Part shown: in pieces, positions 1 to 8,563 of the stretch
How positions within the stretch are numbered: the first letter of the stretch is position 1
How the letters are laid out: every line of letters starts with the position of its first letter
Origin: an uncultured Luminiphilus sp.
Lineage (GTDB): Bacteria > Pseudomonadota > Gammaproteobacteria > Pseudomonadales > Halieaceae
Assembly: GCA_938084055.1 (NCBI GenBank)
Contig: CALKDK010000013.1
Coordinates: 1-46,306 of the forward strand
Reading direction: 5' to 3'
Length of the DNA: 46,306 bases
Notes under the pieces: model-generated
Databases searched by the model: none
The model's input: only the letters and a program-made list of their open reading frames with translations
Told to the model about the DNA's origin: nothing
Position numbers and translations under genes: made by a program

Positions 1-527
1 GTGGCGGCAGGACATTCTCCTACAATCCCTGGTGCATCAACCTCAAATCGCTCAGCTAACACCAGGCTTGGGCCTGCTTCGAGCGGCGTGATCTTGGTGA
101 ACCGTTCACCTTGAAGCGACTGACCATTTATATCTTCCAGAGCACCAACTACTTCCACAGCGAGCGGCGGCGCATTACGAGTGCCGAAAGAGCCAGCGAG
201 TAATACGGTACGCTGCTCCTGCATTTCGAGTGCTGGAGCAAGTGTTGCACAAATGGGCGTCACCAATTCTCCCGATGCCGTTTCCACCTGAAATGCGTCC
301 GCCATCACGCTATTCGAATCAATTTGCACGCTGAATACCACGGGCATTCCGTCTTCGCCCGCAACGGCAATGGGGCAAAGCACATTCGCCCCGGCAGGCA
401 GGGCATCGAGCCCGTGGTAGGCAGAGAGGATTTTGGATTGAGGTTCCTCTAACACGAGTTCGTTTTCGTCAGCGCATGCGAGAACGAGGCACACTGTGGA
501 AAGGAGCTGAGTGAATAACGTCATCAT
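1..527 (-). CDS. Unknown exported lipoprotein, 3' end outside window
   Basis: An open frame runs from ATG (527-525) off the left edge, giving about 175 residues with no stop. The N-terminus is a short hydrophobic signal ending in VCLVLAC, so a lipoprotein signal peptide with Cys18 as the lipidated residue is likely, although Leu at -2 is not the classic choice. The mature part is acidic and beta-rich looking, with scattered Cys residues (such as in VLCPIAV and TPICATL) and phrases resembling secreted Ig-like or surface proteins. I do not recognise a family. A second ATG directly follows the first (MMTL), so the start could be one codon later. The downstream neighbour is outside the window. 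The frame is certain; the function is unknown. Confidence 0.7.
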   Translation of the reverse strand, partial: MMTLFTQLLSTVCLVLACADENELVLEEPQSKILSAYHGLDALPAGANVLCPIAVAGEDGMPVVFSVQIDSNSVMADAFQVETASGELVTPICATLAPALEMQEQRTVLLAGSFGTRNAPPLAVEVVGALEDINGQSLQGERFTKITPLEAGPSLVLAERFEVDAPGIVGECPAA

Positions 528-652
528 ATTGTGATCCAATTGAAGAGCAAGGGGGCAGACTCTTTGATCCGAATTTGTTTGTACGGATCAAGCGCTCTGA
601 CCCGTCGATTCTCTTCTTAATCTGTCTCAGAGCAGGTCAAAATCTACCCCAT

Positions 653-997
653 CTACCCCATCTGCCTAGCGCATACTGTCACACCAGACATGTCCATCAG
701 TTGCTCCCAGACTTTTTTGAGATCTTTCGCAGTGCCAGTCTCACCAAGCGAAGCACCCGCATTCTGGAAATACCGTATCAATTTATATTGAGGGCCATTG
801 GACAAACTAATATCGCCGTTCTTCGTGCCTTCTGTACAGAGATTTAATACAGCTGCCGTCACCCACTCCGGCGCAAACTTTGCTTAAACGCCGGCGTCAA
901 TCTGCGGCATCAAGCCTTCAGTCATTCTGGTAAAGGCGACCGGCGCAATGGCATCACAAGAGGCATTTTTTTTCTGGCCTTCAATGGACTGCGCTGG
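653..997 (-). pseudogene. Decayed C-terminal fragment of an SDR (HSD17B4-type) dehydrogenase
   Basis: Reading the minus strand gives SIEGQKKNASCDAIAPVAF, then TRMTEGLMPQIDAGV, an in-frame TAA (884-886), and KFAPEWVTAAVLNLCTEG. This is the recognisable C-terminal third of the short-chain dehydrogenases related to the peroxisomal multifunctional enzyme, whose members carry a VNAIAP...TRMTE block followed by a PE(F/Y)V..AVLYLCSE block. The Rossmann half with the TGxxxGxG motif and the catalytic Tyr/Lys is not visible upstream, where an in-frame TGA sits at about 1000. The gene is therefore truncated at its 5' end and interrupted by a nonsense codon. The remnant ends in a normal-looking C-terminus at 653. 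The family call rests on the conserved block only. Confidence 0.6.
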
Positions 998-1282
998 TCA
1001 TTCGCAGGTGTTCCGATGAAATCGGGGTGTTCGTCGCCAACACCTCTTGAGGGGGTGAAGTCCTGAATGTTGCCCGCCGCCTGGATTGGCTGGTTGGCTG
1101 CGGTAGGGCTGTGGTGCAACTGGAAGTCACCGCACAGCAGACATACGCTGATTCAACTGGAGTTTACCTTCGTCTTGCCCTGCGGATGGCGCAGCTTGCT
1201 TTCTTCGCATTATTTTGGCAGTGTGTGTGTCAATAGGTAATTGAGCGTGTTGGATGGCCTGTTGCAATCTCCGGGAGGTAAA
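998..1282. other. Gene-free stretch before the sulfatase operon
   Basis: No convincing coding sequence is visible here. It may hold unrecognisable remains of the SDR pseudogene on the minus strand and must contain the promoter of the operon starting at 1283, but I see no clear -35/-10 pair. The sequence ATCTCCGGGAGGT just before 1283 supplies a ribosome binding site. Confidence 0.4.
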
Positions 1283-2134
1283 TTGAAAAAGTTAGTGATC
1301 GCTGCCGGGGTGCTGGTCACCCTCTTGGGCATTGTTCTGCTATTCCTGCCAAGCCTGTTGCACAGCGCGGGCCTGCATCCTGAATACGACGGCCCAACAG
1401 CGAAACTGCCTGGTAAGCGTGCGTTGATCATTACCACCAGCCATGGCGTGCTGGCCGCGCCCGGGGAGAGTGAGGGTCAGGCTACGGGCGTGTTCGGCTC
1501 CGAGATGACCCACCCGTATTACACTTTTCTGGATGGTGGCATGGAGGTCGACATCGCCAGCATCAAAGGGGGTGCGATACCCATTGACCCCAGCAGTTTT
1601 TATTTTGTGGTGAAGACCCCCCACGATGACCGCTATCTCAGCGATCCCATTGCCCAGGCCAAGGTCAACAACTCGATCCCCATTGCCGACGTCGATATCA
1701 GCCAATACGACATTGTCTTTATGTCCGGCGGCTGGGGTGCGGCCTACGATCTCGCCCAGTCCCCGGTGCTGGCCGCAAAGGTGAGCGAATCCTACTACGG
1801 CGACAGGCAGCCAGTGATCGGCGGGGTCTGCCACGGCGTTCTGGGGCTGGTGACTGCACGGGGTCGGGACGGTCAGTTACTCATCGCTGGGCGCAGGATG
1901 ACCGGTGTGACCGACAAGCAGATAAAGGAGCTGGGTATCGAAGTGACCCCGAAGCACCCTGAGACCGAGTTGCGTAAAGCCGGTGCCCGGTTTGAGAGTC
2001 AAAACGCGTTCAGGGATTTTTTTGCCACCCATGTAACGGTCGATGAGGAAAGCCGTTTCGTCACGGGCCAAAACCAGAACTCAGGGCTGGAAACAGCGCA
2101 TACTATGATGCAATTGCTATCCCAGCGGGAGTAA
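1283..2134 (+). CDS. Membrane-anchored DJ-1/PfpI-family (class I GATase-like) protein
   Basis: The frame is open from a TTG at 1241, but I prefer TTG at 1283: GGGAGGT lies just upstream and the protein then starts MKKLVIAAGVLV, a typical membrane anchor (283 residues). After the anchor comes a DJ-1/PfpI alpha/beta domain with the phrases RALIITTSHG, FGSEMTHPYYTF and DIVFMSGGWG. The nucleophile elbow is GGVCHG, with the Cys at residue 183 from this start. Family members include chaperones, glyoxalase III-like enzymes and hydrolases; the Glu/His environment needed to separate these cannot be judged by eye. It is the first gene of a tight operon (4 bp to the next). The domain faces the periplasm if the N-terminal segment is a signal anchor. 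Confidence 0.85.
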   Translation: MKKLVIAAGVLVTLLGIVLLFLPSLLHSAGLHPEYDGPTAKLPGKRALIITTSHGVLAAPGESEGQATGVFGSEMTHPYYTFLDGGMEVDIASIKGGAIPIDPSSFYFVVKTPHDDRYLSDPIAQAKVNNSIPIADVDISQYDIVFMSGGWGAAYDLAQSPVLAAKVSESYYGDRQPVIGGVCHGVLGLVTARGRDGQLLIAGRRMTGVTDKQIKELGIEVTPKHPETELRKAGARFESQNAFRDFFATHVTVDEESRFVTGQNQNSGLETAHTMMQLLSQRE

Positions 2135-2138
2135 GGAC

Positions 2139-2513
2139 ATGAATAAGGTACTGAGTCTTCTTGTGCTGTTGTGTGGTGTGCTGATGATGGTGACCGGCGT
2201 CCAGTGGCTGGTGGTCCCCGGTACCATCGCGCCCCAATTCGGTTTGGAATTGGCGGACGGCGTGGGGCTCAGTTCCCAGGTCGGGGACATGTCGGCTTTC
2301 TTCCTGACCCTGGGGGTTTGCACCTTGTTGGCACTGACGCTCAAGCAACGCCTCTGGTACTACCCGGCGATCCTGCTGGTGTCGTTGACGGCATTGGGTC
2401 GAATCCTGGCCTGGCTGCTGCACGATGCGGCCCTGGCGACCCACTTGATAGCGCCTGAGATTGTGATGGCCCTGCTGTTTTGGTTCGCTTCCCGACGTCT
2501 GGCTGGAGACTGA
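2139..2513 (+). CDS. DUF4345-like four-helix membrane protein
   Basis: This is a 124-residue hydrophobic protein with about four predicted membrane spans (residues 4-27, 48-66, 72-92 and 101-118). The phrases DGVGLSSQVGDMSAFF, YYPAILL and LGRILAWLLHDA match what I know of the DUF4345 family, whose function is unknown. It starts at ATG 2139, four bases after the previous stop, with the ribosome site (GGGAGTAAGGAC) inside the end of the upstream gene. The next gene starts seven bases after its stop. The packing indicates one transcript with the PfpI-like protein, the sulfatase and the GST. Confidence 0.75.
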   Translation: MNKVLSLLVLLCGVLMMVTGVQWLVVPGTIAPQFGLELADGVGLSSQVGDMSAFFLTLGVCTLLALTLKQRLWYYPAILLVSLTALGRILAWLLHDAALATHLIAPEIVMALLFWFASRRLAGD

Positions 2514-2520
2514 CTACCCC

Positions 2521-4350
2521 GTGTTGAAAGGGCTTCTGTACCTTGCCAGCGCCGTAGTGCTGTCCGGTGCCGTGGCCGGTACCGCGGCGCCGGCGCAAGA
2601 CAGCGGAGACGCTGCGGCTGCGATAGTTCCGCATCACCCCAGCGAGGCCCCGCGTCCCAATATCGTGCTGATCCTCGCCGATGATTTGGGTTTTACCGAT
2701 CTGGCGTCCTACGGCAGCGAGATCAACACGCCGACACTCGACGCCCTGGCGGACCAGGGCATCCGCTTCAGCAATTACCACTCGGCGGCCAACTGTGCCC
2801 CGGCGCGGGCCATGCTGCTGACCGGGGTCGACAGCCACCTGGCCGGGGTGCCGAATATCCCGGAACTCATCGCGCCGGAGCAGCGGGTCAACGCCCACTA
2901 CCAGGGTGTGCTGGGCAACAACGTGGTGACCGTGGCCACGCTGCTGGAGGATGCGGGCTACCGAACCTACATGGCGGGCAAATGGCATCTGGGTATGGCC
3001 CCGGAAAAACGACCGGTGGCCCGGGGCTTCCAGCGCACCGTGGCCATGATGGATTCCGGGGCCGACAACTGGGAACAGCGGCCGTACCTGCCCTTGTACG
3101 ACCGGGCGAATTGGTTTGCCGATGGCGAGCGGTTCATGTTGCCCGAGGATTTTTACTCTTCGGAATTCCTGGTCGACAAGCTGATGGAGTTCATCGGCAC
3201 GGACAGCAATCAGGCCGCCCCGTTTTTCGCCTACCTGCCTTTTATGGCGGTGCATATGCCCGTGCAGGCGCCCCAGGAGTACATAGACCACTACGCCGAC
3301 ACCTATATCGAGGGTTGGGACAAACTGCGCAAGCAGCGCCGGGAGCGGGCCGCCGCCCTGGGCATCATTCCCCCCGACGTACCCATGGTCAGAATGGCCA
3401 CCACCGGTGATTGGAGTGGATTGAGTGCAGAAGACAAGGCCTACCAGGCCAAGCGCATGGCGGTGTATGCGGGCATGGTCGAGGCCATGGACGCCCACCT
3501 GGGTCGCCTAATTGCCTTCCTTAAGTCCCGTGGCGAGTACCAGAAAACCCTGTTTATTTTCACGTCCGACAACGGCAGCGAGGCCAGCGGGCCGCCCGAT
3601 CCCCGCAGCTTTGCGGCGCGCCTGGGCACACGACGCATGGGCTACAGCGTCGATGGGGACACCCTGGGCCTGAAGGGCAGCTTCGGCACCATCAGCCCCG
3701 GCTTTGCCAGTGCCGCAGCCAGCCCCCTGGCCTACTACAAGTTTTACGCCGGGGAGGGCGGCATGCGGGTGCCCCTGATCATTGCTGGCGATCCCGTTCC
3801 GCTCAAACAGGCCATCAGTCCCGCCTTTGCCTGGGTCACCGACATTGTCCCCACCATACTGGACTATGCGGGCGTGCCGGCACCGGCAACTCGCTACGGG
3901 GGCCGTCGAGTGGAACCCATCACCGGCCGCAGTCTGCTGCCGGTGTTATCGGGTGAGGCGATGGCAGTGTACGGTGCCGAGGATACCGTGGGCTACGAAC
4001 TGACCGGCCACGGCGTGTTGTTCCAGGGGGATTACAAACTGGTGGTCAACCAGGGCCCACTGGGGGATGGCCGGTGGCGCTTGTTCAATACGGTCACCGA
4101 CCCCGGCGAGATGATGGATCTGGCCGCCAGTGAGCCGGCGCGCTTCCAGGCCATGCTGAATGCCTACCAGGCGTACCGGGTTGAAAACAAGGTGATGCCG
4201 TTGCCCGAGGGCTACACCCAGATGGGCCAGTTGCTGCGCAACATCCTGCGTAAGGAGTTGGCCTCTACGGTCATTGTCGGGCTGCTCACCCTGTTATTGC
4301 TACTGCCCTTTGGCGTGGCTTACCGGATGCGCAGGAGGAACCCGGCGTGA
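2521..4350 (+). CDS. Sulfatase (arylsulfatase family), exported, C-terminal membrane anchor
   Basis: This 609-residue type I sulfatase should hydrolyse a sulfate ester outside the cytoplasm. A signal peptide (about residues 1-25) precedes the first metal site, NIVLILADDLG with Asp54/Asp55. The formylglycine motif is CAPAR with Cys92, followed by LLTG; Ala replaces the more usual Ser at position 4 but fits CxPxR. Further family blocks are AGKWHLG, FIFTSDNGSE and GGMRVPLI. A last hydrophobic segment followed by RMRRR (about residues 578-605) looks like a C-terminal membrane anchor. It starts at GTG 2521. A formylglycine-generating enzyme must be encoded elsewhere. The stop overlaps the start of the GST gene by 4 bp. 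The substrate is unknown. Confidence 0.93.
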   Translation: MLKGLLYLASAVVLSGAVAGTAAPAQDSGDAAAAIVPHHPSEAPRPNIVLILADDLGFTDLASYGSEINTPTLDALADQGIRFSNYHSAANCAPARAMLLTGVDSHLAGVPNIPELIAPEQRVNAHYQGVLGNNVVTVATLLEDAGYRTYMAGKWHLGMAPEKRPVARGFQRTVAMMDSGADNWEQRPYLPLYDRANWFADGERFMLPEDFYSSEFLVDKLMEFIGTDSNQAAPFFAYLPFMAVHMPVQAPQEYIDHYADTYIEGWDKLRKQRRERAAALGIIPPDVPMVRMATTGDWSGLSAEDKAYQAKRMAVYAGMVEAMDAHLGRLIAFLKSRGEYQKTLFIFTSDNGSEASGPPDPRSFAARLGTRRMGYSVDGDTLGLKGSFGTISPGFASAAASPLAYYKFYAGEGGMRVPLIIAGDPVPLKQAISPAFAWVTDIVPTILDYAGVPAPATRYGGRRVEPITGRSLLPVLSGEAMAVYGAEDTVGYELTGHGVLFQGDYKLVVNQGPLGDGRWRLFNTVTDPGEMMDLAASEPARFQAMLNAYQAYRVENKVMPLPEGYTQMGQLLRNILRKELASTVIVGLLTLLLLLPFGVAYRMRRRNPA

Positions 4351-5483
4351 CGGGGGACTATACACTTTACGCGCTGCCCCATTCCCTGTACTCCGGGCGG
4401 GCCCGGTCGTACCTGATCAAGCGGGGCATCACATTCCGGGAGCTGTCCACTGGGCATGAAAGTTTCAAGAATGAGGTTCTGCCCAAGGCACAACTACCGA
4501 CCATTCCCACCCTGGTGACGCCCCACGGGGAGGTCATTCGGGATGGCGCTGCGATCATTGCCCATTTTGAGGAACCCAGGGGCTGGCCTAGCTTGCCGAC
4601 CACCCCGCGCCAGCGGACCGTGAGTCTGTTGTTCGATGTCATCGGCACCGATGGCCTGTTGCGCCCGGCCATGCACTACCGCTGGAACTTCCCCGACGAC
4701 AACCTGGCCTTCGTACGCCGTCACTTCCTGCACGCCCAGCGGGATACCCCTGAACGTGAGGCGAAAACCGACCACATGATGGATCGCATGCGCCATGCGG
4801 CGCGCATTTTCGGGGTCACCGAGGCCTCCCAGTCCGTGGTAGAGGCCCTGTATCTCGATGTGCTGACAGCCCTGAACGACCACTTCGCGCAGTTTCCCTA
4901 CCTGTTCGGCGATCGCCCCAGCCTGGGGGACTTTGGCCTCCTGGGCCCCCTGTATGCCCACCTCGGCCGGGATCCCTATCCGCTGGGGCTGATGCAGCGC
5001 GAGGCCCCGAGCCTGTACCGCTGGGTGGAGCGTATGAACCGTGCCGACCGGGATGCCCCCGAGTTCTTCGGTGCCGGGGAGGATTTTTTGCCCGGGGATG
5101 CCATACCCCCAACCCTGGTCAGGGTGCTACAGGTTTTGGCCGAGGATTTCGTGCCCGAAACAGCCGCCGCCGCGGCCACGCTAAAGCCGTGGCTGGCTGC
5201 AGAAGCGCCAGCGGCGGGGGAACCCGCGGTGGGCCGCCTGGCGACCTCACCGGGTACGGCGCAATTTGACCTGCGGGGTGTTCCGGTTGAGGCCATTGCC
5301 CAGCCCCATCGCTTTTACCTGCTGCAGCGGGTGCAGTCCTGTTATGACGCCCTGGCCCCGGATGCCCGGCAGGCGGTGTTTGCATGTCTGGTGGAGGTGG
5401 GCATGGAAAAGGTACTGGCCCTGCGTTTGCCGCGGGAAATCTGCCGCAACAAGAACCTCGAAGTCTGGGGGGAGCTAACTTGA
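4347..5483 (+). CDS. Three-domain GST-like protein with C-terminal extension
   Basis: This 378-residue protein starts at GTG 4347 inside the sulfatase stop (GTGA overlap), so translation is probably coupled. Residues 1-80 are a thioredoxin-like GST N-domain (YTLYALPHSLYSGRARSYL, then PTIPTLVTPHGEVIRDGAAI). Residues 90-235 are the helical domain and contain MHYRW (109-113) and PYLFGDRPSLGDFGLLG. The last 140 residues are an extension beyond a normal GST (about 200-220 residues), with a terminal block around QRVQSCYDALAPDARQAV. The same layout recurs in the proteins at 23574 and 25601. A role in glutathione conjugation or isomerisation is inferred from the fold; catalysis is not proven. The last gene of the operon starting at 1283. 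Confidence 0.85.
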   Translation: MTGDYTLYALPHSLYSGRARSYLIKRGITFRELSTGHESFKNEVLPKAQLPTIPTLVTPHGEVIRDGAAIIAHFEEPRGWPSLPTTPRQRTVSLLFDVIGTDGLLRPAMHYRWNFPDDNLAFVRRHFLHAQRDTPEREAKTDHMMDRMRHAARIFGVTEASQSVVEALYLDVLTALNDHFAQFPYLFGDRPSLGDFGLLGPLYAHLGRDPYPLGLMQREAPSLYRWVERMNRADRDAPEFFGAGEDFLPGDAIPPTLVRVLQVLAEDFVPETAAAAATLKPWLAAEAPAAGEPAVGRLATSPGTAQFDLRGVPVEAIAQPHRFYLLQRVQSCYDALAPDARQAVFACLVEVGMEKVLALRLPREICRNKNLEVWGELT

Positions 5484-5600
5484 GAGGATAAGCTATATGA
5501 ATAAAATCCCGACCTGAGCAAGAGAGGCAAAATATTTCTATTTGATATAGATTACCCCTGCGTCATACAAACAATAAATTAAGTAAAGAGGATTGATGCC
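5484..5600 (+). promoter_or_regulatory. Leader region of the TonB receptor gene
   Basis: This 117-bp AT-richer gap separates the sulfatase-GST operon from the receptor. It contains AAGTAAAGAGG about ten bases before the ATG, a good ribosome binding site. Possible promoter elements exist (TTTGATATAGATTA), but none is convincing. Confidence 0.35.
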
Positions 5601-8192
5601 ATGCACAAAGCTTTTTTGAAGCCCGCCCTCGCTGTCGCCGTCGCGACAACATCCGCCACTTCCCTGAGCGCCGAGCTCGAGGAGGTCCTCGTTACAGCCC
5701 AGAAACGAACCCAGAGCTTGCAGGACGTACCCATATCGGTGACGGCCATCAGCGGTGAGTTTATTGAGGACGCTTCAATACGAAGCTTTGGTGACCTCAG
5801 TGGCTACGTGCCGAACTTTTCGGTGACGGAAAACGCCGTAAACACCATCATCACCATGCGGGGTATCTCCGTCGGTGCGCAACAGTCCTTTGAGCAGTCG
5901 GTGGGCGTCTTTGTCGATGGTGTCCACTACGGCAAAAGCCGACAGGCGCGCCTCGGGCTTTTCGATCTGGAGCAGATTGAAGTCCTGCGCGGCCCCCAGG
6001 GCATCCTGTTTGGAAAGAACACCCTGGCCGGTGCGGTGAACGTTCGTACCGCAGCACCCAAAGTGGGTGAAGGCCTGACGGGCCGGGTGGCCGCCAGTTT
6101 CGAAAGTGACAATGGCCGCTATTTCGAGGGTCATATTGGCACCAGCCTCAACGACACCACGGCTATTCGTCTCTCTGCGGTCAATCGGCAGATCGACGGC
6201 TATCTCGACAATTTGGCCCCCTCTGCGCCATCTTCCGATGCGCCCTCTACCGACGAAACTATCGCCAGGCTCGGTTTGCAGTGGGAGCCCTCCGAAAATA
6301 CGACCGTTGCCCTACGTTACACCTACAGCGACTACGTGCGTGAGGGTGGCACGGCCACCGTAACGACGTTCAGTCCGTTACCGAATGTTGCTGCTTCCAA
6401 CCAGGCGATGTACGCCGTCATGGGGATTGCCTACCCCGGCTTTGGAGCCAGTCAGACCGATATTAATCGCGACGCCCTGTCCATCGGCGGTGCCGCGTTC
6501 AGCGGCAGTGACGGATCCGAGCGACTGGAGGGTACCGACACCCAGAACCACGAATTCTCGCTGAACTTTGAGCACACCTTTGACAACGGCATGACCCTGG
6601 CGGGTATTACCGGCATCTCCAATTACGAGTATGTGGATGGCATCGACGCGGACTTCCTGCCGGTGCAATTCATCGGCCGTAGCGACGATTCCGAGTTCAA
6701 CCAGATCAGCCAGGAATTCAGGCTGTCGTCCAACCAGGAAGGTCGGTTCACCTGGGTCATTGGGGGCAACTACGTGGAGTCCGAGCAGGAGATTGACCGA
6801 CTGGTTTCGGTGGACGGGACTCTGGGACAGCCCGATATCATGCGGTTCATCACCGGTGGTGGTAATCCTGCAGTGGGGACGCCCACGTTTCTGGCCTACA
6901 CGCCAGGGCAGTTGGCCTTCTTTGAGGCCATTTTGGGTCTCCCAGGTGGTTCTTTGCCTTATGGCCTGGAAGGCCTCACCATGTATTCTCAGGTGGGGCG
7001 TCTGTCCCGTTGGACCCAGGATACGGAATCCTGGGCCGCCTTTGCCCAGGGTACCTTTAACCTCACAGATAACCTGAGCATCACCGCCGGCCTGCGTTAC
7101 ACCGAGGAAACGAAAACGGCCTACGCCCGCACTGACATCACCCAATTTGCTACCGGGATAACCAATCCGGTGGCCCCGGAGGTGAACCCGCTGCTGCACA
7201 CCTTGATGGGTGCTTCCTTTGACAGCTATGCCCATGAGTTCAATGAGGAGCGGGACACCGACCAGCTGATCCCGGCGGTGTCCATCGACTGGCGCCCCGG
7301 TGACAACCATCTGCTCTATGTCAGTTATTCCGAAGGGTTCAAGAGCGGTGGTTTTAACTCGGTGGATGACCAGAACCCGGTCTTCCTGCCCGACGGCACC
7401 ATCCTCCGGGATCAGCCGGGAATTGGTTTCCAGTACGATGATGAGACTGCCTGGTCGGTGGAAATCGGCGGTAAGCACACCTTCCTGGACGGCTCCCTGC
7501 GCTTCAACTGGAATTACTTCAACAGTGAGTATGACGACCAGCAGGTCTCGACCTTCGTAGGCCTGGGCTTTGTGGTAGCCAACGCTGCAAGTGCTGAGAT
7601 TTCCGGCTTGGAGATTGATGCTGCCTGGCAGATTACCGATAAGTTCCGAATCAACGCGGCTGTGGGTTTTGTCGATGGCGAATACGGTTCTTTCCCGGGC
7701 GCGGGCTGTACAGCACCCCAGCAGGATGCCCTGCGAGGTCTGGGTACGTTGACACCCAACTCGCCGGTGACCTCGGTGACTGTGGACGGCCGGGACTGTC
7801 AGCAGTTGTTCCTGGGTAATGGCGTGGCCTCAGGTGCGGTCCAGGACCTCACCGGCGCCCAGATCGGTGCCGAGTATTCGGGTTCTGTGGGTCTGGAGTT
7901 CGTCCAGCCCATCGGTGCCATGGCCTGGTTTACGCAGGTGGATTTCAACTTCACGGATGATTTCGAAACCATGGGTTCCCGGAACCCCGTTGGCCGGGAG
8001 CCCGGATTTGAGAAGATCAACCTGCGCACCGGCCTTCGGGGTGACAACTGGATGCTGATGCTCTACGGCCGCAACATCACCGACGAGCTCACCGCCACGG
8101 GTTACTTCGATATCCCGCTGGCGGGGGGATCCTACGGGTCCTATCGGTCTCGGGGTGAAGTCTGGGGTATTCAGGCCGCCTGGGAGTTCTAG
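5601..8192 (+). CDS. TonB-dependent outer-membrane receptor
   Basis: This 863-residue receptor would import a large or scarce ligand through the outer membrane with energy from TonB-ExbBD. Residues 1-24 are a signal peptide (cleavage near SLSA), followed by a TonB-box-like ELEEVLVTAQKR. The plug domain (about 40-155) has DVPISVTAISG, MRGISVG, VDGVHYGKSRQ and LRGPQGILFGKNTLAGAV. The rest is a beta-barrel with many aromatic-ended strands such as RLNWNYF-like and LRYTYSD segments, closing with QAAWEF, the usual aromatic C-terminus. Its position after a sulfatase operon suggests uptake of a sulfated or related compound, but that is inference. A strong terminator follows directly. Confidence 0.95.
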   Translation: MHKAFLKPALAVAVATTSATSLSAELEEVLVTAQKRTQSLQDVPISVTAISGEFIEDASIRSFGDLSGYVPNFSVTENAVNTIITMRGISVGAQQSFEQSVGVFVDGVHYGKSRQARLGLFDLEQIEVLRGPQGILFGKNTLAGAVNVRTAAPKVGEGLTGRVAASFESDNGRYFEGHIGTSLNDTTAIRLSAVNRQIDGYLDNLAPSAPSSDAPSTDETIARLGLQWEPSENTTVALRYTYSDYVREGGTATVTTFSPLPNVAASNQAMYAVMGIAYPGFGASQTDINRDALSIGGAAFSGSDGSERLEGTDTQNHEFSLNFEHTFDNGMTLAGITGISNYEYVDGIDADFLPVQFIGRSDDSEFNQISQEFRLSSNQEGRFTWVIGGNYVESEQEIDRLVSVDGTLGQPDIMRFITGGGNPAVGTPTFLAYTPGQLAFFEAILGLPGGSLPYGLEGLTMYSQVGRLSRWTQDTESWAAFAQGTFNLTDNLSITAGLRYTEETKTAYARTDITQFATGITNPVAPEVNPLLHTLMGASFDSYAHEFNEERDTDQLIPAVSIDWRPGDNHLLYVSYSEGFKSGGFNSVDDQNPVFLPDGTILRDQPGIGFQYDDETAWSVEIGGKHTFLDGSLRFNWNYFNSEYDDQQVSTFVGLGFVVANAASAEISGLEIDAAWQITDKFRINAAVGFVDGEYGSFPGAGCTAPQQDALRGLGTLTPNSPVTSVTVDGRDCQQLFLGNGVASGAVQDLTGAQIGAEYSGSVGLEFVQPIGAMAWFTQVDFNFTDDFETMGSRNPVGREPGFEKINLRTGLRGDNWMLMLYGRNITDELTATGYFDIPLAGGSYGSYRSRGEVWGIQAAWEF

Positions 8193-8212
8193 GCGCCGGG
8201 GCTGCTCAGGAG

Positions 8213-8239
8213 AGGCGACCTGATGGTCGCCTTTTTTTT
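8213..8239 (+). terminator. Rho-independent terminator of the TonB receptor gene
   Basis: A perfect 8-bp stem, AGGCGACC (8213-8220) with GGTCGCCT (8225-8232), closes a TGAT loop and runs into eight T residues. It lies 20 bp after the receptor stop. Confidence 0.93.
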
Positions 8240-8342
8240 GCCGGACTGGCTACTTCGACGGCGCTGCGGTCCACTTCACAGGCCCCACGTTGCCAATACA
8301 GCGGCCGCCAGGCCCGTTTTTGCTGAGGTTTGCGGAATCCTC

Positions 8343-8373
8343 TATATAATGACATTATATATGCCATTATATA
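8343..8373. promoter_or_regulatory. 31-bp palindromic operator upstream of the 8564-12815 genes
   Basis: Two 13-bp arms, TATATAATGACAT (8343-8355) and ATGCCATTATATA (8361-8373), match as inverted repeats at 12 of 13 positions around a 5-bp centre, TATAT. The core TGACAT-N5-ATGCCA is nearly the same as the core of the palindrome at 23496-23524, which also has a 5-bp centre. A TATAAT (8345-8350) or TATATA (8343-8348) lies inside it, and TTGCTG at 8320-8325 is 17 bp from the latter, so the palindrome probably overlaps a plus-strand promoter. A dimeric repressor such as the TetR protein at 30591 is the natural candidate. The first gene starts about 190 bp downstream; I see nothing else in 8374-8563. 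Confidence 0.65.
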
Positions 8374-8563
8374 AAACGTCGGGATAAACAGGGGCAGTTG
8401 CCGAGTTTGCAGCGCCTGATACTTCAAGCCGTCCAGCGGGGAGGATTCTTTTAATAGCAGCGTCTGCCCGCGACGTCCGGTTGCCCATGCATATCGAGGC
8501 GGAGATGCCCTGTGTCACCCCTTGTGGCAGCGCAGTAGGTAGGTTTCTGGGAGTAAGGATCCA

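Noticed and set aside
1340-1834. Long minus-strand frame of 164 codons
   Set aside because: It is the shadow of the PfpI-like gene; no ribosome site and no recognisable domain. Similar shadows lie under the sulfatase, the TonB receptors and the GST genes.
2341-3498. Long minus-strand frame of 385 codons under the sulfatase
   Set aside because: His/Gly/Arg-rich composition is typical of antisense frames in high-GC genes, and the sulfatase on the plus strand is certain.
6378-7478. Long minus-strand frame of 366 codons inside the TonB receptor
   Set aside because: The receptor on the plus strand has full-length family motifs; the antisense frame shows none.
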